The notes beneath the pieces are model-generated. The model was not told where the DNA came from, searched no databases, and saw nothing but the letters and a program-made list of their open reading frames with translations. DNA of 64,000 nucleotides, taken from the NCBI GenBank assembly GCA_963575645.1, contig OY754466.1:32520001-32584000 (forward strand). The letters are read 5' to 3'. Shown piece after piece: positions 52,000 through 64,000 of this stretch (positions are counted from its first letter, which is position 1; each line of letters begins with the position of its first letter). Origin of the DNA: Xanthostigma xanthostigma. Taxonomy: Eukaryota; Arthropoda; Insecta; Raphidioptera; Raphidiidae. Made by a program: the position numbers and the translations under genes.

Positions 52000-53830
52000 A
52001 AACCTGAATGTTATAGTGAAAGTAGACTTACCTTTGTGAAATAAAACAATTTTGCCTTTAAGGACTTATTTGCACCTAATTGTCGTAAACCATGTAAAAA
52101 CTGCTTGTCTGCGTGAAAATGATAGTCAATATTCAGTTTGCATTTTCTTATGAGAGAATGATCCAAACCTGAATGTTATAGTGTAAATAGACTTACCCTC
52201 ATGAAATAAAGCAATTTTGCCTATAAGGACTCATTTGCACTTAATTGTCATAAAGCATGTAAAAACTGCTTGTATGCGTTAAAATAATAGTTAATATGCA
52301 GTTTGCATTTTCCTGTGAGAGAATGATCCAAACCTGAATGTTATAGTGTAAGTAAACTTACCTTTGTGAAATAAAGCAATTTCGCTTATAAGGACTCATT
52401 AGACCTAATTGTCGTAAAGCATGTAAAAACTGCTCGTCAGCGTTAAAAAAATGGTTAATATGCAGTTTGTATTTTCTTACGAGAGAATGATCCAAACCTG
52501 AATTTTATAGTGTAAATAGACTTACCTTCATGAAATAAAGCAATTTTGCCTATAAGGACTCGTTTGCCCCTAATAGTCATAAAGCATGTAAAAACTGTTT
52601 GTATGCGTTAAAATGATAGTAAATATGCAGTTTGCATTTTCTTATGAAAGAATGATCCAAACCTAAATGTTATAGTGTAAATAGACTAACCCTCATGAAA
52701 TAAAGCAATTTTGCCTATAAGGACTCATTTGCCCCTAATTGTCATAAAACTTGTAAAAACTGCTTGTATGCGTTAAAATAATGGTTAATATGCAGTTTGC
52801 ATTTTCTTATGAGAGAATGATCCAAACCTGACTGTTATAGTGTAAATAGACTTACCTTTGTAAAATAAGGCAATTTTGCCTATAAGGACTCATTTGCACG
52901 CAATTGTCGTGAAGCATGTAAAAACTGCTTCTCTGCGTTAAAATAATGGTTAATATGCAGTTTGCATTTTCTTATGAGAGAATGATCTAAACCTGAATGT
53001 TATAGTGAAAGTAGACTTACCTTTGTGAAATAAAACAATTTTGCCTTTAAGGACTTATTTGCACCTAATTGTCGTAAACCATGTAAAAACTGCTTGTCTG
53101 CGTGAAAATGATAGTCAATATTCAGTTTGCATTTTCTTATGAGAGAATGATCCAAACCTGAATGTTATAGTGTAAATAGACTTACCCTCATGAAATAAAG
53201 CAATTTTGCCTATAAGGACTCATTTGCACCTAATTGTCATAAAGCATGTAAAAACTGCTTGTATGCGTTAAAATAATAGTTAATATGCAGTTTGCATTTT
53301 CTTGTGAGAGAATGATCCAAACCTGAATGTTATAGTGTAAGTAAACTTACCTTTGTGAAATAAAGCAATTTCGCTTATAAGGACTCATTTACACCTAATT
53401 GTCGTAAAGCATGTAAAAACAGCTTGTCAGCGTTAAAAAAATGGTTAATATGCAGTTTGCATTTTCTTACGAGAGAATGATCCAAACCTGAATGTTATAG
53501 TGTAAATAGACTTACCTTCATGAAATAAAGCAATTTTGCCTATAAGGACTCGTTTGCCCCTAATAGTCATAAAGCATGTAAAAACTGCTTGTATGCGTTA
53601 AAATGATAGTAAATATGCAGTTTGCATTTTCTTATGAAAGAATGATCCAAACCTAAATGTTATAGTGTAAATAGACTAACCCTCATGAAAAAAAGCAATT
53701 TTGCCTATAAGGACTCATTTGCACCTAATTGTCATAAAACTTGTAAAAACTGCTTGTATGCGTTAAAATAATGGTTAATATGCAGTTTGCATTTTCTTAT
53801 GAGAGAATGATCCAAACCTGAATGTTATAG
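52000..53830. repeat. Two tandem 6-monomer units (989-bp offset)
   Basis: GCGTGAAAATGATAGTCAATATTC recurs with its GAAAAT at 52,115 and 53,104, 989 bp apart (six monomers). The neighbouring monomers follow in the same order, including the TTCGCTTATAAGG monomer, the TTACGAGAG end and the GGACTCGTTTGC monomer. Copies differ at several bases, so this is older than the 6,433-bp duplication. Outer limits are approximate. Confidence 0.75.
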
Positions 53831-54989
53831 TGTAAATAGACTTACCCTCATGAAATAAAGCAATTTTGCCTATAAAGACTCATTTGCACCTAATTGTCGT
53901 AAAGCATGTAAAAACTGCTTGTCTGCGTTTAAATAATGGCTAATATGCAGTTTGCATTTTCTTATGAGAGAAAGATCCAAACCTGAATGTTATAGTGTAA
54001 ATAGACTTACCCTTAATGAAATAAAGCAATTTTGCCTATAAGGACTCATTTGCCCCTAATTGTCATAAAGCATGTAAAAACTGCTTGAATGCGTTAAAAT
54101 AATGGTTAATATGCAGTTTGCATTCTCTTATGAGAGAATGATCCAAACCTGAATGATATAGTGTAAATAGACTTACCTTTGTAAAATAAAGCAATTTTGC
54201 CTATAAGGACTCATTTACACGCAATTGTCGTGAAGCATGTAAAAACTGCTTGTCTGCGTTAAAATAATGGTTAATATGCAGTTTGCATTTTCTTATGAGA
54301 GAATAATCCAAACCTGAATGTTATAGTGTAAATAGACTAACCTTCATGAAATAAAGCAATTTTGCCTATAAGGACTTATTAACCCCTAATTGTCATAAAG
54401 CATGTAAAAACTGCTTGTATGCGTTAAAATAATGGTTAATATGCAGTTTGCATTTTCTTATGAGAGAATGATCCAAACCTGAATGTTATAGTGTAAATAG
54501 ACTTACCCTCATGAAATAAAGCAATTTTGCCTATAAGGACTCATTTGCAGCTAATTGTCATAAAGCATGTAAAAACTGCTTGTATGCTTTATAATGATAG
54601 TAAATATGCAGTTTTCATTTTCTTATGAAAGAATGATCCAAACCTAAATGATATAGTGTAAATAGACTAACCCTCATGAAATTAAGCAATTTTGCCTATA
54701 AGGACTCATTTGCACCTAATTGTCATAAAGCTTGTAAAAACTGCTTGTATGCGTTAAAATATTGGTTAATATGCAGTTTGCATTTTCTTATGAGAAAATG
54801 ATCCAAACCTAAATGTTATAGTGTAAGTAGACTTACCCTCATGAAATAAAGCAATTTTGCCTATAAAGACTCATTTGCACCTAATTGTCCTAAAGCATGT
54901 AAAAACTGCTTGTCTGCGTTTAAATAATGGTATATATGCAGTTTGCATTTTCTTATGAGAGAAAGATCCAAACCTGAATGTTATAGTGT

Positions 54990-57900
54990 AAATAGACTTA
55001 CCCTTCATGAAATAAAGCAATTTTGCCTATAAGGACTCATTAACCCCTAATTGTCATAAAGCATGTAAAAACTGCTTGTATGCGTTAAAATAATGGTTAA
55101 TATGCAGTTTGCATTTTCTTATGAGAGAATGATCCAAACCTGAATGTTATAGTGTAAATAGACTTACCCTCATGAAATAAAGCAATTTTGCCTATAAGGA
55201 CTCATTTGCAGCTAATTGTCATAAAGCATGTAAAAACTGCTTGTATGCTTTATAATGATAGTAAATATGCAGTTTTCATTTTCTTATGAAAGAATGATCC
55301 AAACCTAAATGTTATAGTGTAAATAGACTAACCCTCATGAAATTAAGCAATTTTGCCTATAAGGACTCATGTGCCCCTAATTGTCATAAAGCATGTAAAA
55401 ACTGCTTGTATGCGTTAAAATAATGGTTAATAGGCAGTTTGCATTTTCTTATGAGAGAATGATCTAAACCTGAATGTTATAGTGAAAATAGACTAACCTT
55501 TGTAAAATAAAGCAATTTTGCCTATAAGGACCCCTTTGCCCTAATTGTCATAAAGCATGTAAAAACTGCTTGTAAGCGTTAAAATGATAGTAAATATGCA
55601 GTTTGCATTTCCTTATGAGAGAATGATCAAAACCTAAATGTTATAGTGTAAATAGACTAACCCTCATGAAATAAAGCAATTTTGCCTATGAGGACTCATT
55701 TGCACCTAATTGTCGTAAAGCATGTAAAAACTGCTTGTCTGCGTTAAAATAATGGTTAATATGCAGTTTGCATTTTCTTATGAGAGAATGATCCAAACCT
55801 GAATGTTATAGTGTATATAGACTTACCTTCACGAAATAAAGCAATTTTGCCTAAGAGGACTTATTTGCCCCTAATTGTCATAAAGCATGTAAAAACTGCT
55901 TGTATGCGTTAAAATAATGGTTAATATGCAGTTTGCATTTTCTTATGAGAGAATGATCCAAACCTGAATGTTATAGTGTAAATAGACTTACCCTCATGAA
56001 ATAAAGCAATTTTGCCTATAAGGACTCATTTGCACCTAATTGTCGTACAGCATGTAAAAACTGCTTGTCAGGGTTAAAATAATGGTTAATATGCAGTTTG
56101 CATTTTCTTATGAGAGAATGATCCAAACCTGAATGTTATAGTCTAAATAGACTTACCTTAATGAAAAAAAGCAATTTTGCCTATAAGGACTCATTTGCCC
56201 CTAATTGTCATAAAGCATGTAAAAACTGCTTGTATGCGTTATAATGATAGTAAATATGCAGTTTGCATTTTCTTATGAGAGAATGATCCAAACCTGAATG
56301 TTATAGTGTAAATAGACTTACCCTCATGAAATAAAGCAATTTTGCCTATAAGGACTCATTTGCACCTAATTGTCGTAAAGCATGTAAAAACTGCTTGTCA
56401 GGGTTAAAATAATGGTTAATATGCAGTTTGCATTTTCTTATGAGAGAATGATCCAAACCTGAATGTTATAGTCTAAATAGACTTACCTTAATGAAAAAAA
56501 GCAATTTTGCCTATAAGGACTCATTTGCCCCTAATTGTCATAAAGCATGTAAAACCTGCTTGTATGCGTTATAATAATAGTAAATATGCAGTTTGCATTT
56601 TCTTATGAAAGAATGATCCAAACCTAAATGTTATAGTGTAAATAGACTAACCCTCATGAAATTAAGCAATTTTGCTTATAAGGACTCATTTGCACCTAAT
56701 TGTCATAAACTTGTAAAAACTGCTTGTATGCGTTAAAATAATGGTTAATATGCAGTTTGCATTTTCTTATGAGAGAATGATCCAAACCTGAATGTTATAG
56801 TCTAAATAGACTTACCTTTATGAAATAAAGCAATTTTGCCTATAAGGACTCATTTGCCCCTAATTGTCATAAAGCATGTAAAAACTGCTTGTATGCGTTA
56901 AAATAATGGTTAATATGCAGTTTGCATTTTCTTATGAGAGAACGATCCAAACCTGAATGTTATAGTGTAAATAGACTTACCCTTCATAAAATAAAGCAAT
57001 TTTGCCTATAAGGACTCATTTGCCCCTAATTGTCATAAAGCATGTAAAAACTGCTTGTATGCGTTAAAATAATGGTTAATATGCAGTTTGCATTTTCTTA
57101 TGAGAGAATGATCCAAACCTGAATGTTATAGTGAAAATAGACTTACCTTTGTAAAATAAAGCAATTTTGCCTATAAGGACTCATTTGCACGCAATTGTCG
57201 TGAAGCATGTAAAAACTGCTTGTAAGCGTTAAAATGATAGTAAATATGCAGTTTGCATTTCCTTATGAGAGAATGATCAAAACCTAAATGTTATAGTGTA
57301 AATAGACTAACCCTCATGAAATAAAGCAATTTTGCCTATGAGGACTCATTTGCACCTAATTGTCGTAAAGCATGTAAAAACTGCTTGTCTGCGTTAAAAT
57401 AATGGTTAATATGCAGTTTGCATTTTCTTATGAGAGAATGATCCAAACCTGAATGTTATAGTGTAAATAGACTTACCTTCACGAAATAAAGCAATTTTGC
57501 CTAAGAGGACTTATTTGCCCCTAATTGTCATAAAGCATGTAAAAACTGCTTGTATGCGTTAAAATAATGGTTAATATGCAGTTTGCATTTTCTTATGAGA
57601 GAATGATCCAAACCTGAATGTTATAGTGTAAATAGACTTACCCTCATGAAATAAAGCAATTTTGCCTATAAGGACTCATTTGCACCTAATTGTCGTACAG
57701 CATGTAAAAACTGCTTGTCAGGGTTAAAATAATGGTTAATATGCAGTTTGCATTTTCTTATGAGAGAATGATCCAAACCTGAATGTATAAGTCTAAATAG
57801 ACTTACCTTAATGAAAAAAAGCAATTTTGCCTATAAGGACTCATTTGCCCCTAATTGTCATAAAGCATGTAAAAACTGCTTGTATGCGTTATAATGATAG

Positions 57901-59930
57901 TAAATATGCAGTTTGCATTTTCTTATGAGAGAATGATCCAAACCTGAATGTTATAGTGTAAATAGACTTACCCTCATGAAATAAAGCAATTTTGCCTATA
58001 AGGACTCATTTGCACCTAATTGTCGTAAAGCATGTAAAAACTGCTTGTCAGGGTTAAAATAATGGTTAATATGCAGTTTGCATTTTCTTATGAGAGAATG
58101 ATCCAAACCTGAATGTTATAGTCTAAATAGACTTACCCTTCATGAAATAAAGCAATTTTGCCTATAAGGACTCATTAACCCCTAATTGTCATAAAGCATG
58201 TAAAAACTGCTTGTATGCGTTAAAATAATGGTTAATATGCAGTTTGCATTTTCTTATGAGAGAATGATCCAAACCTGAATGTTATAGTGTAAATAGACTT
58301 ACCCTCATGAAATAAAGCAATTTTGCCTATAAGGACTCATTTGCAGCTAATTGTCATAAAGCATGTAAAAACTGCTTGTATGCTTTATAATGATAGTAAA
58401 TATGCAGTTTTCATTTTCTTATGAAAGAATGATCCAAACCTAAATGTTATAGTGTAAATAGACTAACCCTCATGAAATTAAGCAATTTTGCCTATAAGGA
58501 CTCATGTGCCCCTAATTGTCATAAAGCATGTAAAAACTGCTTGTATGCGTTAAAATAATGGTTAATAGGCAGTTTGCATTTTCTTATGAGAGAATGATCC
58601 AAACCTGAATGTTATAGTGAAAATAGACTAACCTTTGTAAAATAAAGCAATTTTGCCTATAAGGACCCCTTTGCCCTAATTGTCATAAAGCATGTAAAAA
58701 CTGCTTGTAAGCGTTAAAATGATAGTAAATATGCAGTTTGCATTTCCTTATGAGAGAATGATCAAAACCTAAATGTTATAGTGTAAATAGACTAACCCTC
58801 ATGAAATAAAGCAATTTTGCCTATGAGGACTCATTTGCACCTAATTGTCGTAAAGCATGTAAAAACTGCTTGTCTACGTTAAAATAATGGTTAATATGCA
58901 GTTTGCATTTTCTTATGAGAGAATGATCCAAACCTGAATGTTATAGTGTAAATAGACTTACCTTCACGAAATAAAGCAATTTTGCCTAAGAGGACTTATT
59001 TGCCCCTAATTGTCATAAAGCATGTAAAAACTGCTTGTATGCGTTAAAATAATGGTTAATATGCAGTTTGCATTTTCTTATGAGAGAATGATCCAAACCT
59101 GAATGTTATAGTGTAAATAGACTTACCCTCATGAAATAAAGCAATTTTGCCTATAAGGACTCATTTGCACCTAATTGTCGTACAGCATGTAAAAACTGCT
59201 TGTCAGGGTTAAAATAATGGTTAATATGCAGTTTGCATTTTCTTATGAGAGAATGATCCAAACCTGAATGTTATAGTCTAAATAGACTTACCTTAATGAA
59301 AAAAAGCAATTTTGCCTATAAGGACTCATTTGCCCCTAATTGTCATAAAGCATGTAAAAACTGCTTGTATGCGTTATAATGATAGTAAATATGCAGTTTG
59401 CATTTTCTTATGAGAGAATGATCCAAACCTGAATGTTATAGTGTAAATAGACTTACCCTCATGAAATAAAGCAATTTTGCCTATAAGGACTCATTTGCAC
59501 CTAATTGTCGTAAAGCATGTAAAAACTGCTTGTCAGGGTTAAAATAATGGTTAATATGCAGTTTGCATTTTCTTATGAGAGAATGATCCAAACCTGAATG
59601 TTATAGTCTAAATAGACTTACCTTAATGAAAAAAAGCAATTTTGCCTATAAGGACTCATTTGCCCCTAATTGTCATAAAGCATGTAAAAACTGCTTGTAT
59701 GCGTTATAATGATAGTAAATATGCAGTTTGCATTTTCTTATGAGAGAATGATCCAAACCTAAATGTTATAGTGTAAATAGACTAACCCTCATGAAATTAA
59801 GCAATTTTGCTTATAAGGACTCATTTGCACCTAATTGTCATAAACTTGTAAAAACTGCTTGTATGCGTTAAAATAATGGTTAATATGCAGTTTGCATTTT
59901 CTTATGAGAGAATGATCCAAACCTGAATGT
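54990..59930. repeat. Nested 10-, 9- and 19-monomer duplications
   Basis: The rare CCTAAGAGGAC recurs at 55,850, 57,500 and 58,985, spacings of 1,650 and 1,485 bp. GGACCCCTTTGCCC at 55,528 recurs at 58,663, and ACCCTTCATG at 55,000 recurs at 58,135, both at 3,135 bp, exactly 19 x 165. Alignment at offset 3,135 runs from about 54,990 to about 56,795. Alignment at offset 1,650 runs from about 55,560 to 56,470. This indicates at least two successive in-register duplications. Confidence 0.8.
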
Positions 59931-60599
59931 TATAGTGAAAATAGACTTACCTTTGTAAAATAAAGCAATTTTGCCTATAAGGACTCATTTGCACGCAATT
60001 GTCGTGAAGCATGTAAAAACTGCTTGGCTGCGTTAAAATAATGGTTGATATGCAGTTTGCATTTTCTTATGAGAGAATGATCTAAACCTGAATGTTATAG
60101 TGTAAATAGACTAACCTTCATTAAATAAAGCAATTTTGCCTATAAGGACGCATTTGCCCCTAATTGTCATAAAGCATGTAAAAACTGCTTGTATGCGTTA
60201 AAATAATGGTTAATATGCAGTTTGCATTTTCTTATAAGAGAATGATCCAAACCTGAATGTTATAGTGTAAATAGACTTACCCTCATGAAATAAAGCAATT
60301 TTGCCTATAAGGACTTATTTGCACCTAATTGTCATAAAGCATGTAAAAACTGCTTGTAAGCGTTAAAATGATAGTAAATATGCAGTTTGCATTTTCCAAT
60401 GAGAGAATGATCCAAATGTAATTGTTATAGTGTAAATAGACTAACCCTCATGAAATAAAGCAATTTTGCCTATAAGGACTCTTTTACACCTAATTGTCGT
60501 AAAGCATGTAAAAACTGCTTGTCTGCGTTAAAATAATAGTAAATATGCAGTTTGCATTTTCTTATGAAAGAATGATCCAAACCTAAATGTTATAGTGTA

Positions 60600-61520
60600 A
60601 ATAGACTAACCCTCATGAAATTAAGCAATTTTGCTTATAAGGACTCATTTGCACCTAATTGTCATAAACTTGTAAAAACTGCTTGTATGCGTTAAAATAA
60701 TGGTTAATATGCAGTTTGCATTTTCTTATGAGAGAATGATCCAAACCTGAATGTTATAGTCTAAATAGACTTACCTTTATGAAATAAAGCAATTTTGCCT
60801 ATAAGGACTTATTTGCACCTAATTGTCATAAAGCATGTAAAAACTGCTTGTAAGCGTTAAAATGATAGTAAATATGCAGTTTGCATTTTCTTATGAGAGA
60901 ATGATCCAAACCTGAATGTTATAGTCTAAATAGACTTACCTTTATGAAATAAAGCAATTTTGCCTATAAGGACTCATTTGCCCCTAATTGTCATAAACTT
61001 GTAAAAACTGCTTGTATGCGTTAAAATAATGGTTAATATGCAGTTTGCATTTTCTTATGAGAGAATGATCCAAACCTGAATGTTATAGTCTAAATAGACT
61101 TACCTTAATGAAAAAAAGCAATTTTGCCTATAAGGACTCATTTGCCCCTAATTGTCATAAAGCATGTAAAACCTGCTTGTATGCGTTATAATAATAGTAA
61201 ATATGCAGTTTGCATTTTCTTATGAAAGAATGATCCAAACCTAAATGTTATAGTGTAAATAGACTAACCCTCATGAAATTAAGCAATTTTGCTTATAAGG
61301 ACTCATTTGCACCTAATTGTCATAAACTTGTAAAAACTGCTTGTATGCGTTAAAATAATGGTTAATATGCAGTTTGCATTTTCTTATGAGAGAATGATCC
61401 AAACCTGAATGTTATAGTCTAAATAGACTTACCTTTATGAAATAAAGCAATTTTGCCTATAAGGACTTATTTGCACCTAATTGTCATAAAGCATGTAAAA
61501 ACTGCTTGTAAGCGTTAAAA
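60600..61520. repeat. Local short-range repeat of monomer pairs (about 658-bp offset)
   Basis: The monomer variant CATAAACTTG, with two bases fewer than the usual CATAAAGCTTG, recurs at 60,663, near 60,990 and at 61,321, and earlier near 56,705 and 59,838. Perfect AGTCTAAATAGACT dyads alternate with these copies. The order of neighbours is partly repeated, suggesting small duplications here. Exact unit limits were not resolved. Confidence 0.5.
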
Positions 61521-64000
61521 TGATAGTAAATATGCAGTTTGCATTTTCTTATGAGAGAATGATCCAAACCTGAATGTTATAGTCTAAATAGACTTACCTT
61601 TATGAAATAAAGCAATTTTGCCTATAAGGACTCATTTGCCCCTAATTGTCATAAAGCATGTAAAAACTGCTTGTATGCGTTAAAATAATGGTTAATATGC
61701 AGTTTGCATTTTCTTATGAGAGAACGATCCAAACCTGAATGTTATAGTGTAAATAGACTTACCCTTTATGAAATAAAGCAATTTTGCCTATAAGGACTCA
61801 TTTGCACCTAATTGTCGTAAAGCATGTAAAAACTGCTTGTATGCGTTAAAATAATGGTTAATATGCAGTTTGCATTTTCTTATGAGAGAACGATCCAAAC
61901 CTGAATGTTATAGTGGAAATAGACTTACCTTCATGAAATAAAGCAATTTTGCCTATAAGGACTTATTTGCCCCTAATTGTCATAAAGCATGTAAAAACTG
62001 CTTGTATGCGTTAAAATAATGGTTAATATGCAGTTTGCATTTTCTTATGAGAGAATGATCCAAACCTGAATGTTATAGTCTAAATAGACTTACCTTTATG
62101 AAATAAAGCAATTTTGCCTATAAGGACTCATTTGCCCCTAATTGTCATAAAGCATGTAAAAACTGCTTGTATGCGTTAAAATAATGGTTAATATGCAGTT
62201 TGCATTTTCTTATGAGAGAACGATCCAAACCTGAATGTTATAGTGAAAATAGACTTACCTTCATGAAATAAAGCAATTTTGCCTATAAGGACTCATTTGC
62301 CCCTAATTGTCATAAAGCATGTAAAAACTGCTTGTATGCGTTAAAATAATGGATAATATGCAGTTTGCATTTTCTTATGAGAGAACGATCCAACCCTAAA
62401 TGTTATAGTGAAAATAGACTAACCTTCATGAAATAAAGCAATTTTGCCTATAAGGACCCATTTGCCCCTAATTGTCATAAAGCATGTAAAAACTGCTTGT
62501 ATGCGTTAAAATAATGGTTAATATGCAGTTTGCATTTTCTTATGAGAGAACGATCCAAACCTGAATGTTATAGTGAAAGTAGACTTACCTTTGTGAAATA
62601 AAACAATTTTGCCTTTAAGGACTTATTTGCACCTAATTGTCGTAAACCATGTAAGAACTGCTTGTCTGCGTTAAAATAATGGTTAATATGCAGTTTACAT
62701 TTTCTTATGAGAGAATGATCCAAACCTGAATGTTATAGTGTAAATAGACTTACCTTCATGAAATAAAGCAATTTTGCCTAGAAAGACTCATTTGCTTCTA
62801 ATTGTCATAAAGCGTGTAAAAACTGCTTGTCAGCGTTAAAAAAATGGTTAATATGCAGTTTGCATTTTCTTATGAGAGAATGATCCAAACCTGTTTGTTA
62901 TAGTGTAAATAGACTTACCTTCATGAAATAAAGCAATTTTGCCTATAAGGACTCATTTGCCCCTAATTGTCATAAAGCATGTAAAAACTGCTTGTATGCG
63001 TTAAAATAATGTATAATATGCAGTTTGCATTTTCTTATGAGAGAATGATCCAAACCTATATGTTATAGTGAAAATAGACTTACCTTTGTAAAATAAAGCA
63101 TTTTTGCCTATAAGGACTCATTTGCACGCAATTGTCGTGAAGCATGTAAAAACTGCTTCTCTGCGTTAAAATAATGGTTAATATGCAGTTTGCATTTTCT
63201 TATGAGAGAATGATCCAAACCTGAATGTTATAGTGTAAATAGACTTACCTTTGTAAAATAAAGCATTTTTGCCTATAAGGATTCATTTGCACGCAATTGT
63301 CGTGAAGCATGTAAAAACTGCTTCTCTGCGTTAAAATAATGGTTAATATGCAGTTTGCATTTTCTTATGAGAGAATGATCCAAACCTGAATGTTATAGTG
63401 AAAGAAGAGGTACCTTTGTGAAATAAAACAATTTTGCCTTTAAGGACTCATTTGCACCTAATTGTCGTAAAGCATGTAAAAACTGCTTGTCAGGGTTAAA
63501 ATAATGGTTAATATGCAGTTTGCATTTTCTTATGAGAGAACGATCCAAACCTGAATGTTATAGTGAAAATAGACTTACCCTCATGAAATAAAGCAATTTT
63601 GCTTATAAGGACTCATTTGCACCTAATTGTCATAAAGCAGGTAAAAACTGCTTGTATGCTTTATAATGATAGTAAATATGCAGTTTGCATTTTCTTATGA
63701 AAGAATGATCCAAAACTAAATGTTATAGTGTAAATAGACTAACCCTCATGAAATTAAGCAATTTTGCCTATAAGGACTCATTTGCACCTAATTGTCATAA
63801 AGCTTGTAAAAACTGCTTGTATGCGTTAAAATATTGGTTAATATGCAGTTTGCATTTTCTTATGAGAGAATGATCCAAACCTGAATGTTATAGTGAAAGA
63901 AGACTTACCTTTGTGAAATAAAACAATTTTGCCTTTAAGGACTCATTTGCACCTAATTGTCGTAAAGCATGTAAAAACTGCTTGTCTGCGTTTAAATAAT

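Larger units (their letters stand above)
17382..64000. repeat. Satellite DNA array, right part (same monomer, about 280 copies)
   Basis: The same 165-bp monomer in the same orientation continues from the right edge of the insertion to the end of the window. The array resumes in the middle of a monomer, exactly where it broke off on the left. It runs off the window at 64,000 inside a monomer, so the true array is longer. No second unrelated sequence interrupts it. It contains several tandem multi-monomer duplications listed separately. Between and outside those blocks (about 42.9-52 and 60-64 kb) monomers look more mixed, with shorter shared runs, and I saw no gene or foreign sequence there. 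Confidence 0.97.

Noticed and set aside
1..64000. CENP-B box or telomeric repeats in the monomer
   Set aside because: No match to the CENP-B box core (TTCG with CGGG) and no TTAGG/TTAGGG runs were seen. GGTTAGC in the insert is not a telomeric tandem repeat.
1..64000. tRNA- or 5S-derived origin of the satellite
   Set aside because: No B-box-like GGTTCGANTCC or other polymerase III promoter arrangement is visible in the monomer.

Overview
The window is almost entirely one satellite DNA array. A roughly 165-bp, A+T-rich monomer (about one third G+C by eye) is repeated head to tail in a single orientation from base 1 to base 64,000. That is about 380 copies, with no array edge in view. There is one interruption, a 1,003-bp insertion at 16,379-17,381. 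I find no protein-coding gene, no RNA gene and no prokaryotic feature. A homogeneous array of this length with a near-nucleosomal monomer points to a eukaryote and to centromeric, pericentromeric or other constitutive heterochromatin. I do not recognise the monomer as a named satellite family, so no species or clade is claimed.

Layout. 1-16,378 is satellite. 16,379-17,381 is an unrecognised insertion flanked by a 5-bp duplication of satellite sequence (CATTT), most simply a non-autonomous DNA transposon. 17,382-64,000 is satellite again. The array is a patchwork of large tandem duplications. The unit pairs I can place are 5,395 bp (33 monomers; 11,118-17,520 and 17,521-22,914, the first copy carrying the insertion), 660 bp (4 monomers; near 22.9-24.3 kb), 1,484 bp (9 monomers; 25.8-28.8 kb), 6,433 bp (39 monomers; 30,053-36,485 and 36,486-42,918), 989 bp (6 monomers; 52.0-53.8 kb) and nested 1,650/1,485/3,135-bp units (10, 9 and 19 monomers; 55-60 kb). 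Breakpoints keep monomer phase, as expected of unequal exchange between registered repeats. Copies of the two largest units differ by only occasional single bases.

Within the monomer three small inverted repeats recur: AGTNTA-AR-TARACT near the start, and two overlapping ones near the end (AATATGCAGTTTGCATTTT and CATTTTCTTATGAGAGAATG). The first shows paired arm changes between monomer subfamilies. These are the only internal signals that could be binding sites or foldback structures.

The history readable from the sequence: a monomer with a 49-bp internal deletion arose and now marks three related blocks (8.2, 16.2 and 22.6 kb). A 33-monomer block was duplicated in tandem. A mobile element then entered one copy, leaving its partner and two more distant relatives as empty sites. 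Separately a 39-monomer block was duplicated very recently. Near-identical tandem blocks of this size can also be created by genome assembly, so copy number needs long-read support.
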